Part shown: positions 35,672-44,283 of the stretch, one piece after another | Numbering within the stretch: position 1 is the first letter of the stretch | Layout of the letters: every line of letters begins with the position of its first letter | Source of the DNA: Maribacter sp. ACAM166 | GTDB taxonomy: Bacteria > Bacteroidota > Bacteroidia > Flavobacteriales > Flavobacteriaceae | Assembly (NCBI RefSeq): GCF_005771495.1 | Contig: NZ_VAUW01000036.1 | Location: 1-45,689, forward strand | Direction: 5' to 3' | Length of the DNA: 45,689 nucleotides | Made by a program: the position numbers and the translations under genes | The notes under the pieces: model-generated | What the model was told of the DNA's origin: nothing | Seen by the model: the letters and a program-made list of their open reading frames with translations, nothing else | The model's database searches: none

Positions 35672-37608
35672 TTATTCATAAGCCACAATTGTTGAAATGG
35701 TTTTAAAGGCAACTCATTGTGGATTAGTTCGAAAGATTCACCGGTTAGTAAATCGATTGAATTTTCACCGGCATGAATACCAAGAGAGAGTAGCCAACCA
35801 ATATCTAAAGTTTCTGTAATCTCATTAAAGTTAGACAATATCCAAATGTTTTTATTACCGTTACTTCGTTGATAGACGAAAATATGAGGGTTGGGGCAAC
35901 CATATATTTTTACATCATTTAAATCTTCAAATACAGTATGCTCTTTTCTAATACCAATCATTTTCTTTAAGCTCTGATGGATAATGGCCGAAGGGCTATC
36001 TTTAGCTTTACTCAAGGTAGCGACAACATTCCAGTTTTGCATAGGTCGATTTACCCACCTGTTATCATTAACATGGTCTTCGTTCTGCTCGTATGTATAA
36101 TCGTTCAAAGTGCCGATTTCATCACCAGCGTAAATCATCGGTATACCACCATAGGATAAAATAATACCGTGCATCATTATTATTTTTGCAATGGCATAAT
36201 CAATGATGTTCTTATTCTTTTGTTCCAATGCAGTTTCTAATCCTAATAATGAGGCTGCGCTACCGGTAATTCTACCGTCTCCGTTTTTAGGATTGTACAT
36301 GAACATGAGTCCTTTGGCGGGGGACCATTCTAATTTACCTGTGTAATAACTTAGTATAAATTGTTTGTGCGCATGAGGGTCCCAACCCATAGACCGAACA
36401 AAATCATCATCATAACCAAGGCCGATATCATCATGGCAACGTATATAGTTGATCCATGTAGTATCATTTGGTTTGCTTGGAATTTCGGTCAAGCTTTTAA
36501 GCATTAGAGAGGCATTTTTAGTAGCAATAGAGTTCCATAATAACGCCATAAGTGATGCATTATAGGCTACTTCACATTCATTGCCTTCAAACATGTTCTC
36601 TCCAAAATATTTGATAATATTTCTGGGCGCAACAATGGCTTCTGCCAAAAGAATGACACCAGGTGCAATAACCTGTAAGCACATTCTAAATAAAGAAATA
36701 AGTGTATGGGCTTCGGGTAAATTCTGTGATATTGTTCCTAATTTTTTCCAAAGAAATGCCAAAGCATCAAAACGAATAACGTCTACTCCTAAGTTGGCTA
36801 AGGACATTAAGTTTCCCATCATTTCAATGAAGACTTCTGGATTCTTATAATTTAAATCCCATTGATAGGTATTGAAACAGGTCATTACCCATTTTTCCAT
36901 TTCCTCGTTATAGGTAAAATTTCCGGGTGCGGATTGCGGGAAGATTTCTGGAAGGGATTTCTCAAATTCATCCGGTATGTGACGATTAGAGTAGGTGTAG
37001 TAATAATCTTGGTATTTTGTATTTCCTGCCTTTGCTTTATTTGCCCATTCAAATTCGTCGGATGTATGGTTGACCACAAAATCCAACATTAAGAACATAT
37101 CTTTCTTTCGAGCTTCTTTTGTGAACGTTAGAAAGTCTTCTTTCGTACCATATTTACTGTCGATTTCATGATAGCTGTTTACTGCATAACCACCATCACT
37201 TTCACCAGAAGGTCTCGTAGTAATAGGCATGAGATGTAGAAAATTGATTCCAAAGTCTTCAAAATAAGATAACTTCTCTTTAAGGCCATTAATATCAGTG
37301 TTAAAACGATCAACATACAATTGCATGCCCACCATTTTCTCACTTTGGTACCAGTTCCCTTTTGTTAAGCGGTCAATATCCTGCTTTTTCAATGCAGTAG
37401 GACGCTCTTTAAAAAGTAGTTCTAATTTATCCAATAGCTTAAAAAACGTGGTCTCGTGCTTGGATTCTTGGTATAATGAAAAAAACTGCGTTTTAATTAG
37501 GGAAATATTGGTCGATAACCTTTGGTCGAATAACGTTTTATATTGGGGTGCACCTTTTTTCTTTAGACTTTTGGAGGCCAAGTAGCGGTGTAATTCGGCT
37601 TGGTTCAT
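35668..37608 (-). CDS. Amylosucrase-type GH13 enzyme
   Basis: A 646-residue alpha-amylase-family protein of the amylosucrase type, which splits sucrose and passes glucose to an alpha-glucan, releasing fructose. The nucleophile Asp281 (VIRFDAL), acid/base Glu323 (LLAEAI) and the stabiliser in CHDDIG (392-396) are present. The amylosucrase pocket motif SDGGYAV (137-143) and DNRWVNRP are seen. There is no signal peptide, so it is cytoplasmic. The next gene upstream, 2 nt away, is a fructokinase, which supports sucrose as substrate. Sucrose hydrolase, the closest relative, cannot be excluded. Confidence 0.85.
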   Translation of the reverse strand: MNQAELHRYLASKSLKKKGAPQYKTLFDQRLSTNISLIKTQFFSLYQESKHETTFFKLLDKLELLFKERPTALKKQDIDRLTKGNWYQSEKMVGMQLYVDRFNTDINGLKEKLSYFEDFGINFLHLMPITTRPSGESDGGYAVNSYHEIDSKYGTKEDFLTFTKEARKKDMFLMLDFVVNHTSDEFEWANKAKAGNTKYQDYYYTYSNRHIPDEFEKSLPEIFPQSAPGNFTYNEEMEKWVMTCFNTYQWDLNYKNPEVFIEMMGNLMSLANLGVDVIRFDALAFLWKKLGTISQNLPEAHTLISLFRMCLQVIAPGVILLAEAIVAPRNIIKYFGENMFEGNECEVAYNASLMALLWNSIATKNASLMLKSLTEIPSKPNDTTWINYIRCHDDIGLGYDDDFVRSMGWDPHAHKQFILSYYTGKLEWSPAKGLMFMYNPKNGDGRITGSAASLLGLETALEQKNKNIIDYAIAKIIMMHGIILSYGGIPMIYAGDEIGTLNDYTYEQNEDHVNDNRWVNRPMQNWNVVATLSKAKDSPSAIIHQSLKKMIGIRKEHTVFEDLNDVKIYGCPNPHIFVYQRSNGNKNIWILSNFNEITETLDIGWLLSLGIHAGENSIDLLTGESFELIHNELPLKPFQQLWLMNN

Positions 37609-37610
37609 TA

Positions 37611-38555
37611 TTAAGAATCTAATTGTTGTAAGGTGGGTAATGATTCAATAGCGCCGAAATTTGTGGTGGTTATGGCACCAGCTTTGTTGGCTCTGGTTAC
37701 CATGCTTGTAAGAATACTTTCATCTTCCAATAATTCATCGATACTTGAGTGATTGGCAATTTGTTGTAATAAACAGCCAATGAAAGCATCTCCTGCACCT
37801 GTGGTATCTTTAGGAGTTACTTTAATGCTTGGAATTTTTTTTTGGAATTTTTTGGTACTGAGCCAAGTTCCTTCGCTACCAAGTGTGATCACTATAATTT
37901 CAGCACCCATTTCATGAAGTACTTTACAGGCTTCTTTCACATCATCTTTTCCTGAAAGTAGTTGCGCTTCTTCTAAACTGAATTTACATAAATGTGACTT
38001 TCCTATAAAGGTTTCACATTTACGTTTAAAAGCAGCTATTTTATCTTCCCATAAATCAACTCTGTAATTAGGGTCGAAACTTATGAAAGCGTTTTTTGTA
38101 AGTCCGTCAAATAAATACCTGCTATATGCTTCTTCTAGAGACCCGCCTAATAAGGCTGTTGCAGCTCCAAAATGTAAGATATTGTTCTTGAAATTAGATT
38201 TATTGGATGAATCATAAACTAGTTCTCTATCTGCACCTCGACTAAAAACAAAGTCTCGTTCTCCATCCTCATCCAAAGAAACAAATGCCAATGTTGTAAA
38301 CGTATCCGATTTTTGTACCAACGAAATATCTACCTTTTCATTTTCAAGAATGCGCAATAGAAAAGTACCGAAAGGATCATTTCCTACACAGCCAATGAAA
38401 ATACTGTCCCCTCCTAATTTGCTAATCGCACAAGAAACGTTTGCAGGTGCACCACCCGCTTTTTTAGAGAATTCTTTTGCCTTTGATAAATCATTGCCTT
38501 GGTTTTCAGCAATAAAATCGATTAACAATTCTCCAATACAAAATATCTTTTTCAT
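37611..38555 (-). CDS. Fructokinase (PfkB family)
   Basis: This enzyme phosphorylates fructose with ATP. GGAPANVSCAISKLGG (34-49) is characteristic of fructokinases in this family, and TTGAGDAFIG holds catalytic Asp256. The 314-residue length is normal. It is first of the two-gene unit with amylosucrase and would use the fructose released there. A TATATTTC box (38567-38574) 12 nt before the ATG may be the -7 element, with no TTG at the standard distance. No sugar transporter or LacI-type regulator lies beside it. Confidence 0.88.
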   Translation of the reverse strand: MKKIFCIGELLIDFIAENQGNDLSKAKEFSKKAGGAPANVSCAISKLGGDSIFIGCVGNDPFGTFLLRILENEKVDISLVQKSDTFTTLAFVSLDEDGERDFVFSRGADRELVYDSSNKSNFKNNILHFGAATALLGGSLEEAYSRYLFDGLTKNAFISFDPNYRVDLWEDKIAAFKRKCETFIGKSHLCKFSLEEAQLLSGKDDVKEACKVLHEMGAEIIVITLGSEGTWLSTKKFQKKIPSIKVTPKDTTGAGDAFIGCLLQQIANHSSIDELLEDESILTSMVTRANKAGAITTTNFGAIESLPTLQQLDS

Positions 38556-38656
38556 AATTCTAAATGGAAATATAGAGTTATAAAGTTAATTAGAATTAAT
38601 AGCTTCTTCCTAAATATCCTTAAGGAATCATTAAATTTTGAAGATATAGATATTTA

Positions 38657-38686
38657 TTTGTTCAATTAAAACCCTTCATATTTTGG
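38657..38686 (+). promoter_or_regulatory. Promoter of the SPFH operon
   Basis: TTTG (38657-38660), 18 nt, then TATTTTGG (38679-38686). It is close to the Bacteroidota consensus, with the TTTG part of the -7 box shifted by one base. Confidence 0.45.
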
Positions 38687-38739
38687 GTCTATTCATGAAT
38701 TCCATAACTTGAATGGCGTACAGAAAAATTAATCTAACC

Positions 38740-39873
38740 ATGAGCATATTTGACGAAATTAAAAAGAAACTAAGCCACGAGTTTATTGATATAATTGAAT
38801 GGCTCGATACAAATAATGAAACTATTGTTCATCGTTTTGAACGTTACCAGAATGAAATAAAGAATAATGCTCAACTTATTGTTCGTGAAGGGCAAACAGC
38901 GGTGTTTATAAATGAAGGGCAATTGGCCGATGTTTTTAAACCAGGTACTTACACTTTAAACACCAAAAATTTACCCATTCTAACAACCTTAAAGAATTGG
39001 AAATATGGATTTGATAGCCCGTTTAAAGCAGAGGTCTATTTTGTAAATACGCGCCTATTTACAGATGAGAAATGGGGAACCAAAAATCCGTTTATACTAA
39101 GCGATAAACGGTTTGGATTGGTTGAAATACGTGCCTTTGGTACGTATAGTTTTAGAATATCCGATTCAGGAAAATTTATTGTAAATGTGGTAGGTACAGA
39201 TGGTAATTTCACTAATTATGAAGTCAACGAACATTTAAAAAGTTTGATTGTGACTCGTTTTACTGATACGGTAGGTGAGGCCAATTTACCTATAGAACTC
39301 TACGCAGCAAATACCAGTGAACTTTCAGAAACGTGCCAAGATGTGATGCAGCCCGAATTTAATAGAGTAGGTATTGAGTTGGAAAAATTCTACATCGAAA
39401 ATGTGTCGATGCCCGAAGAGTTGAAAAAAGAGATTTTTGAATACAGCAGACTTGATAAATTAGACATGGCCAAATTAGCTCAGTTTAAGGCGGCGAAGGC
39501 AATGGAATTGGCGGCCAAAAATGAAGGAGGTACTGCTGGTGCAGGCATGGGTATGGGTATGGGTTTTGTTTTGGCGCAACAAATGGGGGGTCTAATGGGT
39601 CAGCCAGGTGCTCAACCTTTTGGTAGCCAAGCGGCACAACCTCAAACTCCACCACCAGTTCCTGTTCAGGTAGGTTATTTTTATGCGGTAGGCAATCAAC
39701 AAACGGGTCCGGTTTCTTTTGAGAAATTAAAAGAACTGTTTGCTAGTAGATCGATAAATAGAGATGCTCTAATATGGAAGCAAGGTATGACCGAGTGGGC
39801 TGCCTTAAAAGAAATAGAGGAGCTTAAGTCTTTCTTGGGAGGTAACACGCCGCCACCGTTGCCAACAACTTAA
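38740..39873 (+). CDS. SPFH domain protein with C-terminal GYF_2 domain
   Basis: I start at MSIFDEIKKKLSHEFIDIIEW (377 residues), which fits related proteins; an ATG nine codons upstream is in frame. Residues about 30-255 form an SPFH/virion-core-like domain (IVREGQTAVFINEGQLADVF). Next is a Gly/Met-rich segment (GAGMGMGMGF), then a proline-rich linker, and finally a GYF_2 domain (YFYAVGNQQTGPVSFEKLKELF, WKQGMTEWAAL). SPFH proteins form membrane-associated oligomers. It heads a run with a zinc-ribbon membrane protein and a phosphoesterase, suggesting a membrane-maintenance function. Confidence 0.82.
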   Translation: MSIFDEIKKKLSHEFIDIIEWLDTNNETIVHRFERYQNEIKNNAQLIVREGQTAVFINEGQLADVFKPGTYTLNTKNLPILTTLKNWKYGFDSPFKAEVYFVNTRLFTDEKWGTKNPFILSDKRFGLVEIRAFGTYSFRISDSGKFIVNVVGTDGNFTNYEVNEHLKSLIVTRFTDTVGEANLPIELYAANTSELSETCQDVMQPEFNRVGIELEKFYIENVSMPEELKKEIFEYSRLDKLDMAKLAQFKAAKAMELAAKNEGGTAGAGMGMGMGFVLAQQMGGLMGQPGAQPFGSQAAQPQTPPPVPVQVGYFYAVGNQQTGPVSFEKLKELFASRSINRDALIWKQGMTEWAALKEIEELKSFLGGNTPPPLPTT

Positions 39874-39923
39874 TTATATACTAAAAGCAGAAGATCATCC
39901 TTTTAATCTAAGGGACACTATCA

Positions 39924-41006
39924 ATGGGCGATATTCAAAAATCGGAATATAAAAAGGCGTGTGCCAATTGCGGAGCCGAGTTGAAGTTTAAACCGGGTTC
40001 ACATCAATTAACCTGTGAGTATTGTGGTTATGAGGAATTTATTGAGCAATCTAAAAGTAGTTTTGAGGAGCTTGAATTGGCACATTATTTAAAAATTGTT
40101 GGCGAGAATGCCTATACGGAAACCATTGAGCTATTACATTGTAAAAATTGCGGTGCCAACCAGCACGTTGAGGAAAAGTACAAATCGCTGAATTGTGTTT
40201 ATTGTAGTGAGCCCTTAATTCGTGAAGAAATTGAAAAAGAAGGTTGGATTTTGCCTGGGGCCTTGGTGCCATTTCAATTGGACTTAAAAAAGGCACAAGC
40301 TATTTTTAAGGATTGGGTCGGTAAATTGTGGTTTGCACCGAACAACTTAAAGAGAGCCGCTTTAGACCCAGAAGGATTGCGTGGTTTGTATTTACCTTAT
40401 TGGACTTTTGACGCAAATCTATATGCGTCATATCAAGGACAGCGTGGTGATTTTTTTTACGAAACCCAGACCTATAATAGTGATAAAGGGAAACGTACAA
40501 GACAAGTTCGAAAAACAAAATGGACGTCTGCTTCGGGGAATATTGACGGTTTTTTAGATGATATTCTGATTAATGCATCAGAGAAAAAGCAAAGAAAAAT
40601 ACCGACTAAGATTGCATTTTGGAACCTCAAGGACCTTGTGGTCTTTAATTCGAAATATTTGTCTGGTTTTGTAACAGAAAAATATATGGTTTCATTGAAA
40701 GAAGGCCATCATAAATCGTTTCAGGAAGCTAAATACATTGCCTACAATTGGATTCGGAGAGATATAGGCGGTGATACCCAAAAAATAGCAAATGCAGATA
40801 TTAAATTATCCGATGAAACTTTTAAACACATTTTGCTCCCTATTTATCTTAGTTCATACTATTTTGATGGCAAAGAATTCAATTTTTTCATAAATGGACA
40901 AACAGGTGTTTTAAGTGGTAATAGACCTTATTCATTCTGGAAAATATTCTTTTTAGTGCTTTTTATTCTTGTGGTCATAGCAGTATTTGCGATTTTTGCT
41001 AAATGA
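39924..41006 (+). CDS. Double zinc-ribbon membrane protein
   Basis: Two zinc ribbons occupy the N-terminus: Cys13, 16, 31, 34 and Cys73, 76, 91, 94 (CANCGAEL, CEYCGYEE, CKNCGANQ, CVYCSEPL). A middle region of about 240 residues has no domain I know. One transmembrane helix lies at the C-terminus (about 338-358). Related proteins are sometimes labelled TFIIB-type zinc ribbon or, wrongly I think, as a helicase. It lies 50 nt after the SPFH gene, as in other bacteria where SPFH and zinc-ribbon genes pair. The topology is a cytoplasmic body on a C-terminal anchor. Confidence 0.75.
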   Translation: MGDIQKSEYKKACANCGAELKFKPGSHQLTCEYCGYEEFIEQSKSSFEELELAHYLKIVGENAYTETIELLHCKNCGANQHVEEKYKSLNCVYCSEPLIREEIEKEGWILPGALVPFQLDLKKAQAIFKDWVGKLWFAPNNLKRAALDPEGLRGLYLPYWTFDANLYASYQGQRGDFFYETQTYNSDKGKRTRQVRKTKWTSASGNIDGFLDDILINASEKKQRKIPTKIAFWNLKDLVVFNSKYLSGFVTEKYMVSLKEGHHKSFQEAKYIAYNWIRRDIGGDTQKIANADIKLSDETFKHILLPIYLSSYYFDGKEFNFFINGQTGVLSGNRPYSFWKIFFLVLFILVVIAVFAIFAK

Positions 41007-41737
41007 GTTTAAAAAGAACGCTGGTCATTGGTGATATCCACTCCGGATTAAAGGCTTTAAAACAAGTAATTCAAAAAGCAACTATTACAGAGAACGACAC
41101 CCTGGTTTTTTTAGGGGATTATATTGATGGATGGAGTGAAGCAGTTGAAACCATAAACTATCTTTTAGAGTTAAAGGAACGCTACATCTGTATTTTTCTT
41201 CGAGGTAATCATGACGAGTTGTGCTATGAATGGTTAAAAGGGGAGAGTGATAACCCAACGTGGTACATGCATGGTGGGGAAGCTACTGTAAATTCTTATG
41301 CGAAGGTTACCGAGCATACCAAACAAATTCATATTCTGTTTTATGAAGCATTGGAAAATTATTATTTGGACTCAGAAAATAGATTATTCCTACATGCCGG
41401 TTTTACAAATTTAAAGGGAATAGAATTTGAGTACTTCAAGAAGACTTTGTACTGGGACCGTACGTTGTGGGAATTGGCACTTTCGTTACATAAGGATATG
41501 GAGGAGGAACATATATACTACCCAAAAAGGCTCAAAAATTACGAAGAGATTTTTATTGGACATACTCCAGTAACCAGAATTGGTAAAACCACGCCTCAAA
41601 ATGCAGCGAATGTTTGGAATATAGATACCGGTGCAGCATTTAAAGGTCCTTTGACAATATTAGATATAGTCACCAAAGAATATTGGCAAAGTGAGCCGGT
41701 TCATACGTTTTATCCCAATGAAAAGGGCAGAAACTGA
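41003..41737 (+). CDS. Metallophosphoesterase (PPP-like serine/threonine phosphatase)
   Basis: This 244-residue calcineurin-like phosphoesterase has the metal-site motifs GDIHSG (Asp11, His13), GDYIDG (Asp39) and RGNHDE (Asn69, His70, Asp71), plus LHAGF and GHTPV. The set is complete, so it should be active; diadenosine tetraphosphate, phosphoprotein and nucleotide substrates are all possible. Its ATG overlaps the zinc-ribbon stop by 4 nt, so it is coupled to that protein. Confidence 0.9.
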   Translation: MSLKRTLVIGDIHSGLKALKQVIQKATITENDTLVFLGDYIDGWSEAVETINYLLELKERYICIFLRGNHDELCYEWLKGESDNPTWYMHGGEATVNSYAKVTEHTKQIHILFYEALENYYLDSENRLFLHAGFTNLKGIEFEYFKKTLYWDRTLWELALSLHKDMEEEHIYYPKRLKNYEEIFIGHTPVTRIGKTTPQNAANVWNIDTGAAFKGPLTILDIVTKEYWQSEPVHTFYPNEKGRN

Positions 41738-41801
41738 GAAAACCATTAACTTTACGTAAAAAGGGATTGTTTTATTAACGAACTTTGATAAAAATTATAC
41801 T

Positions 41802-42800
41802 ATGCCGATTAAGAATATACGATTAGAAGTGATGGAGGCACTAGAGCCACAGGTTGAAGGATTCATGGATTCTTTCCTTATAAAACCGGAGGAAATATGG
41901 CAGCCATCAGATTTTTTACCTAATTCTGAAGAAGACACTTTTTTACAGGAAGTAAAAGAATTACGAGAAGAGTCTAAAGATTTGGGTTATGATTTTTGGG
42001 TGACCATGGTTGCCGATACGATAACAGAAGAAGCTTTACCTACATATGAATCTTGGTTGATGGACGTGGTAGGTATAGACCAACATGGTGATCACAAAAC
42101 CAATGGTTGGGCTAAGTGGGTTCGAGCATGGACAGCAGAAGAGAATAGACATGGTGATGTATTGAATAAGTACCTGTACTTATCTGGAAGGGTAAATATG
42201 AAAGAGGTTGAATTGACTACGCAACATTTAATATCTGATGGGTTTGACATAGGTACGGATCGTGATCCTTATAAAAACTTTGTTTATACTTCCTTTCAAG
42301 AATTAGCTACCAACATTTCGCACAAACGTGTGGGTCAAATGGCTAAGAAAAAGGGGAATGTCTTATTAGGTAAAATGTGTACTATAATTGCCGGAGATGA
42401 AATGAGACATCACTTGGCGTATAGAGAATTTGTGAAGACCATTTTTGGAGAAGATCCTTCTGGAATGATGATTGCCTTTGCTGAAATGATGAAGAAAAAA
42501 ATTATAATGCCAGCTCATTTTTTAAGGGAGTCTGGTGGAACCATAGGTTCAGCTTTTGAAAATTTCTCTAATTGCGCACAACGTCTGGGCGTCTATACAG
42601 CACAGGATTATGTCGAAATATTGAGAAAATTGAATGTCTATTGGGAATTGGAAGGGACGCGTTCATTGAACGAAGAAGCAGAAAAGGCCCGTGACTATCT
42701 AATTAAATTACCTTCAAGATTAGAAAGAATTGCAGAACGTATGAAATTTCCAGAAGATCAATACCACTTTAAGTGGGTTGAAGCAAATGGAACATTGTAA
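41802..42800 (+). CDS. Acyl-ACP desaturase (soluble diiron type)
   Basis: It introduces a double bond into acyl-ACP, probably at position 9. The diiron sites are the two ExxH motifs, Glu114-His117 (EENRH) and Glu200-His203 (DEMRH), with Glu77 and Glu167 as further ligands. The 332-residue length is normal for the stearoyl-ACP desaturase family. It is soluble, with no membrane spans. Its gene follows the phosphoesterase by 64 nt and ends in a strong terminator. A GAACTTTG box near 41781 could be its own promoter. Confidence 0.92.
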   Translation: MPIKNIRLEVMEALEPQVEGFMDSFLIKPEEIWQPSDFLPNSEEDTFLQEVKELREESKDLGYDFWVTMVADTITEEALPTYESWLMDVVGIDQHGDHKTNGWAKWVRAWTAEENRHGDVLNKYLYLSGRVNMKEVELTTQHLISDGFDIGTDRDPYKNFVYTSFQELATNISHKRVGQMAKKKGNVLLGKMCTIIAGDEMRHHLAYREFVKTIFGEDPSGMMIAFAEMMKKKIIMPAHFLRESGGTIGSAFENFSNCAQRLGVYTAQDYVEILRKLNVYWELEGTRSLNEEAEKARDYLIKLPSRLERIAERMKFPEDQYHFKWVEANGTL

Positions 42801-42802
42801 AC

Positions 42803-42839
42803 TAAAAAATCCCGATCATTATTGATAGGGATTTTTTTT
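42803..42839 (+). terminator. Terminator after the desaturase gene
   Basis: AAAAAATCCC pairs with GGGATTTTTT around an inner ATCA/TGAT stem, and the hairpin runs into eight T residues. The A-rich left arm means it could also serve the convergent minus-strand gene. Confidence 0.85.
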
Positions 42840-42851
42840 GAAACACGTATG

Positions 42852-43433
42852 TTATAATTTGCCGTGTTTGTGTTCTTCTTGCCATCTGGCTAAATCATTC
42901 CATTTACCCTCGTAACACATCTTAGACTGCATTGGCCATGATGCAGGGTCATGAATTTTATATCTTTTCCCACCAGTGTCCAATACTTTTTGACAATCCG
43001 CTACACTAGCTTCAGAAAGTGCTTTCCATGTTTTTATGTCATGTTCTTTGAACATACCTTCAATTTTTGGTCCGATGCCTTCTACCACTTTTAAATCATT
43101 ATGCTTAATGGTTTTTCCATATTCTGCTTTGGCTGCAGATGCATCGAAAGCAATTGCACTAGTAGCGGTACTAGCTGCAAATGATGCTGTAGATGTATCT
43201 GAATTTAAATTTTCCGAACTTTTTTCCGTTTTAGGGGCTAGAACAGCTTTCTTATTACAGACATCTAAAGCTGCTTGTAGTTTGCTATTGGAAGTCTTAA
43301 GTTTTAGTATCTCAGTAGAATTATCTTCAACAGTTGTTGAGCCTTTGCCAATGAGGTAGCCCAATATACCGCAGATGATTCCAACTAAAGCTGGTATTAA
43401 CCAGCACCAAATATTCAAATTTTCAAAATTCAT
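42852..43433 (-). CDS. Membrane-anchored helix-hairpin-helix-like protein
   Basis: A 193-residue protein with an N-terminal helix at about 10-29 (IPALVGIICGILGYLIGKG), a coiled-coil-like stretch (about 38-65), an Ala/Ser/Thr-rich linker (about 75-105) and a C-terminal domain. The last includes LKVVEGIGPKIEGMFKEHDI, a helix-hairpin-helix-type motif, then WKALSEASVADCQKVLD and DPASWPMQS. I recall this kind of protein beside OmpA-family genes in flavobacteria, which is the arrangement here, but the OmpA partner is broken. It appears intact. A role at the inner membrane or envelope is a guess. Confidence 0.7.
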   Translation of the reverse strand: MNFENLNIWCWLIPALVGIICGILGYLIGKGSTTVEDNSTEILKLKTSNSKLQAALDVCNKKAVLAPKTEKSSENLNSDTSTASFAASTATSAIAFDASAAKAEYGKTIKHNDLKVVEGIGPKIEGMFKEHDIKTWKALSEASVADCQKVLDTGGKRYKIHDPASWPMQSKMCYEGKWNDLARWQEEHKHGKL

Positions 43434-43469
43434 GGTTTATTTATTTAAGTGATTAGTGTATTTATTAAT

Positions 43470-44283
43470 TTAAAGTGATGACTGCACATCAGTTTTTATC
43501 TCTGCCTTCTTCAGTAAGTAATATGCAGCAAATTGGCTCGATCAATTTCAAGCCTCATATACATGCTAGTCTTGCTGGAAGCATTTGAATGAAATACTAC
43601 TTTCGACGTTGAACCTTTAATCTTTTCAAATTGCTTAGAAATAGTAGCTACTTTTTGGCGTTGTGCGGCATCTAAATTTATAGATGCTTGATTCGAATTG
43701 AAATAAAGGGTCAATGGGTTGGTGTTTATTTTGTCATATAATACTCCAAGATTATTCTTTGTAGTCTCTGATTTATTATCAATATAAAAAGAAGGAGGGT
43801 CCCCATACGCTTCATCTATAGTAATCATATCATCCATAAGTTGTCTCCTAATATTTATTTGGGCTATTGAAATTCATTTTGATGCCAACTCATTTTTTAT
43901 GGTATTATTCCTAGCAAGATTTAAATAAGGAAAGGCAGAATTGTTTTATTCTTTAATGGTATAAATCTCGTAACACTAAGAATATGCTTCTTATTACTAC
44001 CTGAATTGGTTTGTAATTCTGAAACGCCCTGTATCAATTCGGCGCTTATAGGTAGCAAAAATTCGTTCGAAGGGATATTGAAATTATAATTTGTAGTGTA
44101 GTTGTATTCTTCTCCTTGAATGAAAATGAGAGAAGCAGTAGCTTTAGGCTCTACAATAATTAACTTTTCTGCAGGGGGTTCCGTAGTTGTTTTAGCGCAT
44201 TCACTGCAACAAGTTATGTAAAAGTACGTACTGGCTACAATGGTAATCAACATCAATAATAAATTGGTGGTTGTTTTTGTCAT
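43470..44283 (-). pseudogene. OmpA-family protein, degenerate (frameshifts and nonsense)
   Basis: Pieces in different frames join into one protein. The N-terminal 120-codon piece (44283-43921) starts MTKTTTNLLLMLITIVAST with a membrane helix and reaches RFIPLKNKT. A one-base loss near 43942 then moves the reading to NSAFPYLNLARNNTIKNELASK. It next meets an in-frame TGA (43874-43876) and continues ISIAQINIRRQLMDDMITIDEAYG through TLYFNSNQASINLDAAQRQKV. A second one-base loss near 43532 leads into FAAYYLLKKAEIKTDVQ before a TAA at 43470-43472. The OmpA_C motif usually read as GHTDNTG is FHSNASS, and the last third of that domain is missing. Family assignment comes from remembered flavobacterial OmpA proteins. 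Confidence 0.72.

Noticed and set aside
43511..44283. Two separate small hypothetical genes at 43511-43837 and 43921-44283
   Set aside because: Their translations and the frame between them join into one OmpA-family protein interrupted by lesions, which explains both better.
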